From contig OW818684.1 in NCBI GenBank assembly GCA_942493135.1, forward strand, positions 6,138,001-6,202,000: a stretch of DNA of 64,000 bases, in the 5' to 3' direction. The stretch comes from Planctellipticum sp942493135 (lineage in GTDB: Bacteria > Planctomycetota > Planctomycetia > Planctomycetales > Planctomycetaceae). Of this stretch, positions 51,924 to 60,107 are shown piece by piece; within the stretch, counting starts at the first letter, position 1, and each line of letters opens with the position of its first letter. The notes beneath the pieces were generated by a model. The model ran no database searches, was not told where the DNA came from, and was given only the letters and a program-made list of their open reading frames with translations. The position numbers and the translations under genes are program-made.

Positions 51924-54383
51924 TCAAGGGGCCGTCGGAACCCCCGTCAATCCTGCCACCAGTCCGCGGCACAGTGCGACTTTCTCGGTGGCCGCATTCA
52001 CGGCCTGGACTTGCCTCCAGACATCCGCTGCCTCACCTTTGACCGTCGCCAAGCTGGCCGACAGCTCATAGCACTCCTCCCTGAGGATGATGTCATTCAA
52101 CTGGGCGATGAAGGCGAACGCCGCCGCAGCGCCATGTTTCTTAACCTGCTGCGCAGCAAGGACGTGAGCCCACTCGTCCCGGCGGGTGTTGACGCTTTCC
52201 ATCGCCGAAAGCTGCCGTGCGGCCTGCGTCGTCTCGCCCGCCGCCAGCAATTCTTCAATCAGCACCAGCTCCGGTTGCGCCGGGGCGTCGGACTGCTGCA
52301 ATTGTTTCCACAATGCCAGAAGCGCATTCAGTTTTTCGGTCTGGTTTCCGCGGCGGAACGCCTCGACCAGGACGGCGGGGACTCCGGTTGTCATGAAGTT
52401 GACCCGTCTGGCGACCTCGTCGTCGGTCGTCCGCAGGCTGACGATGTCCCACACCGCGTCTGCCAGCCCCCATTCCACGGCCCGTTGCAGAATCTCTGCT
52501 TGAAGCGCCGTGGAATGCCGGGCCGCCGCGTCCAACTGGTCCACATTGCGACGATACGCGTTCGTCGTCAGGCGTGCATCGTCGTCTGTCTTCAGCTTCA
52601 ATTCCTGGCGGAGCTGGTTCTGCAGTACGCCGGCGCTGGTGCGCTGAGTCTGCTGTGCCAGCGTAACGACGACATCAAGAGCCGGGGACATGCCTCGGGC
52701 GAACTGCAGCGATTTCTCCAAGGTCGCCGCCGCCGGAACCGGCTGTCCGGCTGCGGCTTGAAGCTGGCACAATTGGCCGAGCGCCACCGCAGATTGAACC
52801 AACGGGGCCGGCGCCGGCAACTTCAACTCGATCACGCCCTTCGTGTCGGGCAGCGCGGGCTCCACGGGTGGCGTCAGGGATTGCGCGATCTCTGCTGCTT
52901 TCTGGACATAGGCGGCGACGTCGGCTTCCGGCGCCCGGACTCGCAATCCCAGGGCATGCACCGCCAGTCCGCGGATGATCACCGCGGGGCCGTGCGACTC
53001 GAGTTTCTTGATCAGGGCATCCGGGGGCTGGGAACGCCCCTGCAGAGCCAGCTGCCGACACAACTCGACGACGCAATCGGCTTTGGCGTCGGCGCTCGTC
53101 TGCTGTTCGGAAAACTTCCAGGCGTCGTCGTCTTTGCCGTGGGCCACCAGCGAGGCGACTGTCGCCGCCGATTGTGGTGCAACCCACATCGACAGGGGCC
53201 GGTTCGCGTACCACTCATCGAGATCGAAAGTCCGCGCCGCCCGGACCATCTGCAGGGCGGCTGCCGTTTCCGCGTCCAGCGTCGACTTCTGTCGCTGATT
53301 GAGCAACTTCAGTGCGTCTTCCGTCCGTCCAGTCGCGACCAGCACTGCTGCGAGGCCGGAGGCGTCTTCCAACTGAGATCGGCCGACCTTCGGAAGCCGC
53401 GACGTTTCCTGGAACGCTTTTGCGACCGATTTCACCGCCGCGTCCGTGGCGCCTGCCGACAATTCCTGCCACGCAATCGCCGTCTGGCAGGGAATCGAGT
53501 AATACGGGACTTCCTGCCCGACTTTCAAAAGCTGGTCCACCTGCGCGCCGGCCGCCGTCAGATCTCCGGCGAGTGCATAGCCGATCGCCGCCTGCTGCCG
53601 GCAGAACGGCTTGCTCCGATTCTGCGAGCGGAGCGCCGTCGAGGAGTCGACCATCTGCTTGAGAGCCTTGTCGATCCACTCCTTGGCAGGTGTCGCTTGC
53701 ACGGCTTCGACCGGCTGATCGGGTTTCGCAGGTGTCACCGCAGGTTTCGGCGTGCCGGCGTTCTTCGGCTGGTCCGAGTCGCCGTTCATGCTCTTCAGAA
53801 TGTCCGGATCGATTTGCGTTACGACGGGCGCGGGCGTCGAAGGCTGCATCGCCAGGAAGTACGCCGCCCCGCCAAGGACGCCCACCACGACAACAGTCAC
53901 GATGGCGATCGGGACCAGATTGTTTCGCGTGGGCGGCGGCGGCGGCGGCGGGGCCTCCGGTTCCGGCGGCACTTCGAAGACCGGGACCAGGCACTTGGGA
54001 TTGGCGCACTTGACCGGCTTGCCGATCGCCGCTTTCGGCACGTACCCCACCGTCTCGCACATCGGGCAGCGGACTTCGTGCGTCTTGCCCTTCGTCGGCG
54101 CAGGGCTGGCCTGCGCCACGGGAACGAGCTTTTCGGCCTGCTCGGCGGCGCTGAACGGCGAATCGTCATCGTCCGCCGGTTTCGCCGCGGGGCGACTCGC
54201 TGCCGGTTTGCCGGCCGCAGGCTTCTCCGAGGCAGCTGCCGCCGCCGGGGCCTTGGCGGCCGGCTTGGGAGCCGGTTTGACCTGGCCGGGCTTCGCCTTC
54301 ATCGACGAACCACAGAAAGGACAGTCTTCGGCGTCGTCGTCCAGCACCGACTGGCCGCAGCTCGGACAGATGGCGAAGTCCAT
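51924..54383 (-). CDS. Zinc-ribbon, single-pass membrane protein with TPR-like periplasmic domain
   Basis: ATG 54383 is chosen because GGAAGGA precedes it and MDFAICPSCGQS begins a zinc ribbon (Cys6, Cys9, Cys21, Cys24). An Ala/Pro/Lys-rich linker leads to a second ribbon (Cys106, Cys109, Cys126, Cys131), then a Pro-only stretch and one membrane helix (about 155-179). The remaining 640 residues are helical, with repeating blocks of TPR or SEL1 character. The total is 819 residues. With both ribbons inside the cell and a scaffold outside, it could link a cytoplasmic partner to an envelope complex. An upstream ATG at 54506 would add 41 unlikely residues. Function unknown. Confidence 0.75.
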   Translation of the reverse strand: MDFAICPSCGQSVLDDDAEDCPFCGSSMKAKPGQVKPAPKPAAKAPAAAAASEKPAAGKPAASRPAAKPADDDDSPFSAAEQAEKLVPVAQASPAPTKGKTHEVRCPMCETVGYVPKAAIGKPVKCANPKCLVPVFEVPPEPEAPPPPPPPTRNNLVPIAIVTVVVVGVLGGAAYFLAMQPSTPAPVVTQIDPDILKSMNGDSDQPKNAGTPKPAVTPAKPDQPVEAVQATPAKEWIDKALKQMVDSSTALRSQNRSKPFCRQQAAIGYALAGDLTAAGAQVDQLLKVGQEVPYYSIPCQTAIAWQELSAGATDAAVKSVAKAFQETSRLPKVGRSQLEDASGLAAVLVATGRTEDALKLLNQRQKSTLDAETAAALQMVRAARTFDLDEWYANRPLSMWVAPQSAATVASLVAHGKDDDAWKFSEQQTSADAKADCVVELCRQLALQGRSQPPDALIKKLESHGPAVIIRGLAVHALGLRVRAPEADVAAYVQKAAEIAQSLTPPVEPALPDTKGVIELKLPAPAPLVQSAVALGQLCQLQAAAGQPVPAAATLEKSLQFARGMSPALDVVVTLAQQTQRTSAGVLQNQLRQELKLKTDDDARLTTNAYRRNVDQLDAAARHSTALQAEILQRAVEWGLADAVWDIVSLRTTDDEVARRVNFMTTGVPAVLVEAFRRGNQTEKLNALLALWKQLQQSDAPAQPELVLIEELLAAGETTQAARQLSAMESVNTRRDEWAHVLAAQQVKKHGAAAAFAFIAQLNDIILREECYELSASLATVKGEAADVWRQVQAVNAATEKVALCRGLVAGLTGVPTAP

Positions 54384-54643
54384 GCTCTGGAGTCCTTCCG
54401 TTCGGAGAGAATTCGGATGGGGTTCGTCGGATGACTTGATGGGATTGGCGGAGTTTGCCGTACCGCGAGTGGTCATGAGGGGACCGAAGCTGTCTGACGT
54501 GTTCAAGACTTCGACGAACTTGAGCTCCAGTTGGTTCCCCGCGTTCGAAATCTCCCGGAACGCTATGTTCGCCGACGAACAGGCGCGACGTTGCTGCCGG
54601 ACGGCCTCGCCCGGCGGTTCGGCACCCTCATTTCAGCAGACTT

Positions 54644-55147
54644 TCAGACGTGCGGTTCGTCAACCACCCAGACGGTCCGTCCGGCGGCTTCCCGCAGGAT
54701 CTTTTCTGCCACGCCGCCGATGAACGAGGACGAAATCTGACTCGCTCCGCGGCGACCGATACAGACGACGTCGTACTGGCCGGCCTGCATTTCTTCGATA
54801 ATCGTGAGCGCCGCGGCCACTTTGCGGGCTTCAGGCAGGCAGTCGGCGGCGATCAGCTTCGTTTCGAGCGATCCGGCGGGAACGCCGGCCGACGCCAGGA
54901 CGCCCCGTTGTTCGCCCAGCAGCTTCTCGCCGTCCTCTTTGGCCCGCGTGGCCCACATGGCCGCCAGCGAGCGAGGCGTCAGGCCGGGTTCCGCATGATC
55001 GGTCAGCACGAACTCGGGCAGAAACTCGGCGACGTGAAACAGCGTGATCTTCAGATCGCTCGCCGCTCCCTGTCCAAAGACCTTGCCCGTAAACGCCACG
55101 GCCCGGCGGGACGAGTCGGAATGATCCACGCACACCAGAACTTTCAC
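54644..55147 (-). CDS. Universal stress protein (UspA family)
   Basis: This 167-residue protein has the UspA fold: first strand KVLVCVDHSDSSRRAV with the conserved Asp, a middle part ITLFHVAEFLP, and the ATP-binding end VVCIGRRGASQISSSFIGG. The G-x2-G-x9-G spacing is present, although the final Ser/Thr is replaced by Gly (SFIGGVAEK), so nucleotide binding is probable but not certain. Family members protect against starvation, oxidative stress and DNA damage by poorly defined means. It stands alone, about 260 bases upstream of the zinc-ribbon/TPR gene. Confidence 0.88.
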   Translation of the reverse strand: MKVLVCVDHSDSSRRAVAFTGKVFGQGAASDLKITLFHVAEFLPEFVLTDHAEPGLTPRSLAAMWATRAKEDGEKLLGEQRGVLASAGVPAGSLETKLIAADCLPEARKVAAALTIIEEMQAGQYDVVCIGRRGASQISSSFIGGVAEKILREAAGRTVWVVDEPHV

Positions 55148-55250
55148 GGTTGTCTGTCCTTTTCAATCGTCTCAGGTGACAAGGCGGCGGTGCCGCCTTC
55201 GTTCTGCGTCATTTCCCGCGTGTTCTTGCCGCAGACTCTGCTGACGACAA

Positions 55251-55300
55251 GAAATCCGAAATTCGAAGCACGAAATTCGAATCAAGCACCAAACTCAAAG
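55251..55300. repeat. AT-rich CGAAATTCG-type repeat tract
   Basis: The stretch contains AATCCGAAATTCGAAGCACG followed by AAATTCGAATCAAG, with overlapping CGAAATTCG/TTCGAA palindromes in otherwise GC-rich DNA. Similar short tracts recur between genes in planctomycete chromosomes. It lies between the murD end and the uspA start. Confidence 0.5.
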
Positions 55301-55404
55301 TCCGAAACGCGTTCCGTTCCGGTTCACTGCCGAAAGTGACGCATCAGATTCCCGACCAATCGGCCGGAACCTGCCTGGATTCTACTCCCGGAGCCGCCCA
55401 AACC

Positions 55405-56868
55405 TCAATTGTCCCCAGCACTTGGGGCACGGATTCCGTCAGAGACCCCCGATTTCTCCGCTTCACCACTGACAACGGACAACTGACCAAGGACCAATTC
55501 TTCAAATTGTCTCCCCCGATCCGCGAAGTTCCGGAACCAGTCGTAGCTGGCGCAGCCCGGCGACAGTACCACCACATCCCCCGGTCCGGCCGCTGAAACC
55601 GCCCAGAAGAACGCCGTCGGGAAGTCCGGCTGGGGGGGAGAAACCCGGCAATGAGTTCCCTCCGTCTGCCGGACCAGCTCGCCAATCAATGGCCCGGTCT
55701 GTCCCAGCAGGGCGACCGCTTTGGCCTTCCAGGCGATGGCTCGGGCCATCCCGCTCAGATCCACGTGCTTGTCGTAGCCGCCAGCCAGCAGGACGATTGG
55801 CTGGTCGAACGCCTCAAGGGCGACCTCGGCGGATTCCGGCGTCGTCGCCAGCGAATCATTGTAGAACTTCACCCCGCGGACTTCGCCGACGAACTGAAGG
55901 CGATGGGGCAACGGCTGATAGGTCCGGATTCCCGCTTCGACCATTTCCCGCGTCGCGCCGCAGACTCGCGCCGCGGCGATCGCTCCCAGAGCGTTGGCCA
56001 CGTTGTGTCGGCCGGGGAGTGTCAGCCAGTCCCCCAACGGCCAGTACTCCTCGCCCGCATTGTCGCGCACGATGCAGCTGCCGAGCGTCGCAAACGCACC
56101 AGACTGGCCCGCGTCTGTCAGTCCAAACCAGGCCCGTCGGCCGGGGGACGGCCAGTCGGCGACATCTGGATCGTCGGCGTTCAGCACGGCGGTCGATTTC
56201 GCAGTCTGCCAGCGGAGCAGCGTCTGCTTGGCCCAGCGGTAGTGATCGAGCGACGGGTGCCAGTCCAGGTGATTCGGGCTGAAGTTCGTCACCACGGAGA
56301 CTTCCGGACTCACCTGCAGCCGGTCGAGGTCGGTAAGCTGAAAGCTGCTCAGTTCGAGGATTACCCAGTCGTCGGGCGAAATCTGATCGACGTCCGGCAA
56401 CAGGCTGCGGCCGATGTTCCCTCCCAGCCAGGACTTCCCCGGTCCCTGCCGAAGGATATTGTGCAGCAGGGCCGTGGTGGTCGATTTGCCGTTGCTGCCG
56501 GTGACGGCGCCCACCCGGCCGCGATTGTGCTGCCAGAAGAGGTTCATCTCGCTGGTCAGCGGCACCCCGGCGGCTGCCGCGGCCTGCAGTAACGGATGGT
56601 CCCGCTTGATGGCCGGGTTCACGACGACCAACTCGGCCCCGGTGACATCCGCCGGATCGTTGCCCCCCAGATGCCGTTCGACCGGCAGCCCCTCCAGTTC
56701 GGCCAATGATTCGGCGAGCTGCTCCGCGGGCCGGGCGTCGGAAATCGTGACCTGCGCCCCGCGGTCGACCAGAAACCGCACTGCCCCCACGCCGCCGCCA
56801 AACGAACCAAGTCCCAGCACAGTGACGCGCCGGCCGAGGTAGTCGCGAAAGGGGTGGTCGGGAAGCAT
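55405..56868 (-). CDS. murD: UDP-N-acetylmuramoylalanine--D-glutamate ligase, with repeat-derived C-terminal tail
   Basis: This 487-residue Mur ligase adds D-Glu to UDP-MurNAc-L-Ala in peptidoglycan precursor synthesis. Recognised parts are the N-terminal Rossmann region VTVLGLGSFGGGVGAVRFLV, the ATP loop GAVTGSNGKSTTT (about 121-132), SSFQLTDLDRLQ, NFSPNHLDWHPS, the hinge LPGRHNVANALGAIAAARV, and the C-terminal FYNDSLATTPES and LAGGYDKHVDLS. The usual family end corresponds to DWFRNFADRGRQFEELV, residue 459. The last 28 residues are encoded by an interspersed repeat and following sequence (55405-55491) and look acquired. No other mra/mur cluster genes are adjacent, so this gene lies outside a dcw cluster. 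Its presence supports a peptidoglycan wall in this planctomycete. Confidence 0.93.
   Translation of the reverse strand: MLPDHPFRDYLGRRVTVLGLGSFGGGVGAVRFLVDRGAQVTISDARPAEQLAESLAELEGLPVERHLGGNDPADVTGAELVVVNPAIKRDHPLLQAAAAAGVPLTSEMNLFWQHNRGRVGAVTGSNGKSTTTALLHNILRQGPGKSWLGGNIGRSLLPDVDQISPDDWVILELSSFQLTDLDRLQVSPEVSVVTNFSPNHLDWHPSLDHYRWAKQTLLRWQTAKSTAVLNADDPDVADWPSPGRRAWFGLTDAGQSGAFATLGSCIVRDNAGEEYWPLGDWLTLPGRHNVANALGAIAAARVCGATREMVEAGIRTYQPLPHRLQFVGEVRGVKFYNDSLATTPESAEVALEAFDQPIVLLAGGYDKHVDLSGMARAIAWKAKAVALLGQTGPLIGELVRQTEGTHCRVSPPQPDFPTAFFWAVSAAGPGDVVVLSPGCASYDWFRNFADRGRQFEELVLGQLSVVSGEAEKSGVSDGIRAPSAGDN
55464..55499. repeat. CACTGACAACGGAC-type interspersed repeat inside the murD tail
   Basis: On the minus strand the sequence TTGGTCCTTGGTCAGTTG, continuing TCCGTTGTCAGTGG, is a near-tandem of GGTC/GTCAG units. 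It is the type of short intergenic repeat I associate with planctomycete chromosomes. Here it codes for the start of the murD tail (LGQLSVVSG). Confidence 0.5.
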
Positions 56869-56874
56869 GGGGGG

Positions 56875-57029
56875 GATCGTCGATCGTTTATCGTTGATGG
56901 TTGATCGTTAATGGTTTGGAAGAAGTCGCATCGTGCCACGGCGATGATTGACTCTCAACCATCGAGCCGAGGTCTCCGCGGCCAGTTTTCCCTCTGACCA
57001 TCAACGATCGACGATCAACCATCAACGAT
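56875..57029. repeat. Inverted repeat flanking a 102-base spacer next to the murD start
   Basis: ATCGTTGATGGTTGATCGT at 56890-56908 is exactly repeated in inverted orientation at 57011-57029. GATCGTCGATCG (from 56875) also has its inverted copy at 57005-57016. The two arms are made of permuted seven-base units of the GTTGATC/GTTGATG kind. This is a small repeat-bounded block between divergent genes, of unknown origin. Confidence 0.7.
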
Positions 57030-57114
57030 TTCCCTCTTGAACACCTCCGTACATTTGGGCAGACTGTCGTCCGCCATTCGAACGTTCACGTTCTGACAAG
57101 GAGGGCAGACCGCA

Positions 57115-57753
57115 ATGCGACGAGTTCCGATTCTCTACGGCGTATTTCTACTTCTGGCCGGATTCATGTTAGGCCGCGCGATCCCGATGCCAGCTCCGTA
57201 TGTGGCGGCTCAGGACAGTTTCAAAGCGCCGGCGGCGGTCTTTGTGAGCGATGACGAACCGTTTGGACCTCCTCCTCCGCCGTTTGCGCGGCACGTTGCT
57301 CAGGCCGCACCACGGAGAGCAAACGCCACCACGACACCCAGCGAATTCGATCCATTTAGCCCCGCTGCGCGGGAAGAGCGAGCGGCTCCAGCAGCCTTCA
57401 TTCCCACTCCCATCGCCGTCCAGTCCGAGCAGGAAGAAAAGTACCTGAACGCCGCGTTGAAGGTCTTCCGCGGCATCGGCGAAAACGAACGACTGGCGGC
57501 GGTCGAGCAGATGATCGGGCGGATGGAGGAGCAGGACGCCGCGGCCGAACTGCTGCGGTTGCGGACTGAACTGCAGCAGCTTTCGGAGAAATATCCGAAG
57601 ACCGGCGCGGCGAAGAAGGCGCTGGAGGCGATTCAGACGCTGCCGGTGGTCGATGTTCCTGAGTCGGGGACGCCTGCGTCTGAAGCCCCAACTGCCTTAC
57701 CGCGACCGTTGGAGAATGATTCGATCTTCAAGCCAGACACTGAAGTGGAATAG
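57115..57753 (+). CDS. Small exported protein with coiled-coil core, first of a paralogous pair
   Basis: This 212-residue protein has a signal peptide or anchor (VPILYGVFLLLAGFMLGRAI) and AAGGAGGG just upstream of ATG 57115. A Pro/Ala-rich disordered section follows, then a helical core from about residue 105: EEKYLNAALKVFRGIGENER and AAELLRLRTELQQLSEKYP, continuing KTGAAKKALEAI. The next gene carries the same core. I do not recognise a family. The two were probably produced by tandem duplication and may form a hetero- or homodimeric coiled-coil at the membrane. Confidence 0.75.
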   Translation: MRRVPILYGVFLLLAGFMLGRAIPMPAPYVAAQDSFKAPAAVFVSDDEPFGPPPPPFARHVAQAAPRRANATTTPSEFDPFSPAAREERAAPAAFIPTPIAVQSEQEEKYLNAALKVFRGIGENERLAAVEQMIGRMEEQDAAAELLRLRTELQQLSEKYPKTGAAKKALEAIQTLPVVDVPESGTPASEAPTALPRPLENDSIFKPDTEVE

Positions 57754-57806
57754 GCGCAGTCGAACAACAATCTCGACGGAGTTACCTTTAACTAAGGATG
57801 TTCCTC

Positions 57807-58391
57807 ATGCGTCGCATGACCTTCAGCCTCTGTTTCGCCACCGCGCTGGCCGGCTACGCCGTCGGACAGTGGCAACTCGCCGAGTCCAGTAGCATCGCCC
57901 AGGACGCAATTGCCCCGCCGGCGGCGGTTGAGTCCGTGGTTGCCGAACAGCCGGCCGAATCCGATCTGGAACGGAAGTACGTGGAGAAGTCGCGGCAGCT
58001 CTTCCGGACGCTGACTCCCGAGCAGCAGCAACAGGCGCTGGGCCTGCTCGATCAACAGTTGCGACAGGCCGAAGCGCTGGCTGAGTTGAAGCGGGTCCAG
58101 CAGGAATTGCGGTCCATCACTGAAAAGTTCCCGGGGACTGTCGGCGCCAACCTGGCGGCGGAGGCGGAGCGCGTCCTGCAGAATCAACATCCCGGCGCGC
58201 AGCCCGCTTACGTCCCGAATGCGAACACTCCCGCGTATTATCCGTCGCCGGTGCTGGTCCCCTCCGGTGTGTATGACGATCCGGCCCCTTCGCTGGTTCC
58301 GCGTCGCCCGCAACCCGTTTCTCAACCCGATGGATTTGTCCCGGACTATCAGCCGACGAAGCCGGTCCCGAAGTCGACAAGGGCCTGCTGA
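57807..58391 (+). CDS. Small exported protein with coiled-coil core, second of the pair
   Basis: ATG 57807 (MRRMTFSLCFATALAG) is preferred over ATG 57798, because AAGGA sits at proper distance. The 194-residue protein has a signal peptide, then a helical core ERKYVEKSRQLFRTLTPEQQ and LAELKRVQQELRSITEKFPG, aligning with the core of the preceding gene (KY...A..FR, AEL.R...EL....EK.P.T). A Pro/Tyr-rich disordered tail (PAYVPNANTPAYYPSPVLVP) replaces the acidic tail of its neighbour. No function is known to me. The genes are only about 50 bases apart and likely co-transcribed. Confidence 0.75.
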   Translation: MRRMTFSLCFATALAGYAVGQWQLAESSSIAQDAIAPPAAVESVVAEQPAESDLERKYVEKSRQLFRTLTPEQQQQALGLLDQQLRQAEALAELKRVQQELRSITEKFPGTVGANLAAEAERVLQNQHPGAQPAYVPNANTPAYYPSPVLVPSGVYDDPAPSLVPRRPQPVSQPDGFVPDYQPTKPVPKSTRAC

Positions 58392-58516
58392 CTGCCGGTG
58401 CCGGGTGCTGTCTGCAATCGGCGGTCCGTGACGCTTCGGCCATGTCCGCCCCGTTCACACAAGGCGAACACGGCCGCGGCACAACAGAGGGGAGTTGCGA
58501 TTGCGGCGATCCGGCG

Positions 58517-59887
58517 TCACACCAGCTCCGGAATCACCGGCGCGTCGTCCTCGACGAGATATTGCGGCCGGCCGTTGAGGTCGGTGATCGTCGTCCGGCC
58601 GTCGATCCCCAGGTGCTGGAACAGCGTGGCGTAGACTTCGCCGAAGGTCACCGGGCGGGAGATGGCTTCGCCGGCGATGCGGTCGGTCGCGCCGATCACC
58701 TGACCGTGCGTCATGCCGCCGCCGGCCATCAGCGCGCAATTCACCTGCGGCCAGTGATCGCGACCGACCTGCGCGCTGATCTTCGGCGTCCGGCCGAATT
58801 CGCCCCAGACGACGACCGCGCAGTCGTCCGCAAGGCCGCGGACGTGCAGGTCTTCGACCAGCGCGCTGACGCACTGGTCGAAGATCGGGAAATCTTCTTC
58901 CTCGCGTTTGAAGATGGTGTTGTAAGAGCCGCCGTGCCAGTCCCACTTGCTGTAGTTCAGCGTGACGACGCGGACGCCCGCTTCAATGAGCCGGCGGGCC
59001 AGCAGCAGGCTCTGCGGGACGCGCGGAGCGCCGTTGCCGTCGATGAAGATCTTCGGATTGCCGGTGCCGTACCGCTCGATGGTCCGCGGATCTTCGCGTG
59101 TGATGTCCAGCGCTTCGGCCAGCCGCGACGAGGTCAGCAGGCCCATCGCCTGTTCGGTGAAGGCATCCAGCCCGGCCATCGTGGTTGTGGCATCGACGTC
59201 GCGGCGGAGCGTGTCGAAGCTCTTCAGCAGCGAGTGGCGGTCGGCGAGCCGGTCGAGCGTGACGCCGTTAAGGATCATGTCGTCCCGCGTCGGTCCGAGC
59301 GGGCGGAACGGCGAATGGGGCGAGCCGAGGAAGCCGGGGCCGGGCTCGTTGTAGGGACCGTGAGTGCATGGGTAGCAGAGGCTCACGAACGGGGGAGCGG
59401 TCGGCGTGAAGGCTCCCTGGACTTTGGAAACCATCGAGCCGAACTGGGGCCAGCCGCCGGACGGCTTGGGCTTTTGCGGATGGTGGCCGTTGAAGACCTG
59501 AATGGCGTCGTGGCCGGCCTGGTTGCCGACGAGCGAGCGGATGACCGTCAGCTTGTCCGCCATGCCGGCCAAGCGGGGAAACGCTTCGCAGATTTCCATG
59601 CCGGGGACGTTGGTGGCGATCGGACGCCACGGCCCGGCGATTTCGCGGGGGGCATTCGGCTTCAGATCGAACATATCCTGATGCGGCGGGCCGCCGACCA
59701 GGTAGATCATGATGACCGACTTGGGGGACTTGCGTCCCGCCTCAGACTCGGCCCGCAGGATCTCGGGGAGAGACCAGCCGCCAGCCGTTCCCAGCGCGGC
59801 GAGCGTGCCGATCTTGAGGGCGCTGCGGCGACTGATTCCGTCGCAGAAGGTCTTCGGCGAGTCCGGTCGTCCCTGCAGAGTCAGCAT
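58517..59887 (-). CDS. DUF1501 protein, Tat-exported
   Basis: This 456-residue protein belongs to the same broad family as the gene at 18491. The Tat-like signal is GISRRSALKIGTLAALGTAG. Family landmarks are VIMIYLVGGPPHQDMFDLKP, the GHDAIQVFNGHHP loop, WGEFGRTPKI and GRDHWPQVNCALMAGGGM. It lacks an adjacent DUF1549/DUF1553 cytochrome partner, which many planctomycete DUF1501 genes have. It ends about 125 bases from the stop of the convergent coiled-coil gene. Activity is unproven; a sulfatase/phosphatase-like fold with altered catalytic residues is the usual inference. Confidence 0.88.
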   Translation of the reverse strand: MLTLQGRPDSPKTFCDGISRRSALKIGTLAALGTAGGWSLPEILRAESEAGRKSPKSVIMIYLVGGPPHQDMFDLKPNAPREIAGPWRPIATNVPGMEICEAFPRLAGMADKLTVIRSLVGNQAGHDAIQVFNGHHPQKPKPSGGWPQFGSMVSKVQGAFTPTAPPFVSLCYPCTHGPYNEPGPGFLGSPHSPFRPLGPTRDDMILNGVTLDRLADRHSLLKSFDTLRRDVDATTTMAGLDAFTEQAMGLLTSSRLAEALDITREDPRTIERYGTGNPKIFIDGNGAPRVPQSLLLARRLIEAGVRVVTLNYSKWDWHGGSYNTIFKREEEDFPIFDQCVSALVEDLHVRGLADDCAVVVWGEFGRTPKISAQVGRDHWPQVNCALMAGGGMTHGQVIGATDRIAGEAISRPVTFGEVYATLFQHLGIDGRTTITDLNGRPQYLVEDDAPVIPELV

Positions 59888-60107
59888 CTCGGTTGCTCCG
59901 ATGGGCCGGAGGGCGGCATTTAAGAGTGGTTGGAGACTCCTTTGTAGGGCAAATAGCCGTTCATATCAAGATGTTGGCATGTGTTTCTGCCGGCAACAGG
60001 GGGTGTGGGCGTACTTCAAGCGTACGCAATCGAGTTGCCTTCAGCCCATGACGCCCGTCGCCGAACTGTCTGCTCGCGGTGTTGACGACGCCGCAAATCG
60101 ATCAACG

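Noticed and set aside
51822..54434. Plus-strand open frame of 870 codons opposite the zinc-ribbon/TPR gene
   Set aside because: Its translation is Arg/Leu/Gln-rich low complexity without family motifs. The opposite strand has clear zinc ribbons, a membrane helix and a ribosome-binding site.
55251..55300. Possible CRISPR-like repeat tract
   Set aside because: Units are short, irregular and without spacers of constant length, and no cas genes are present; it is an interspersed AT-rich repeat.
58442..59923. Plus-strand open frame of 493 codons opposite the DUF1501 gene
   Set aside because: Antisense shadow of a gene with a Tat motif and family landmarks.
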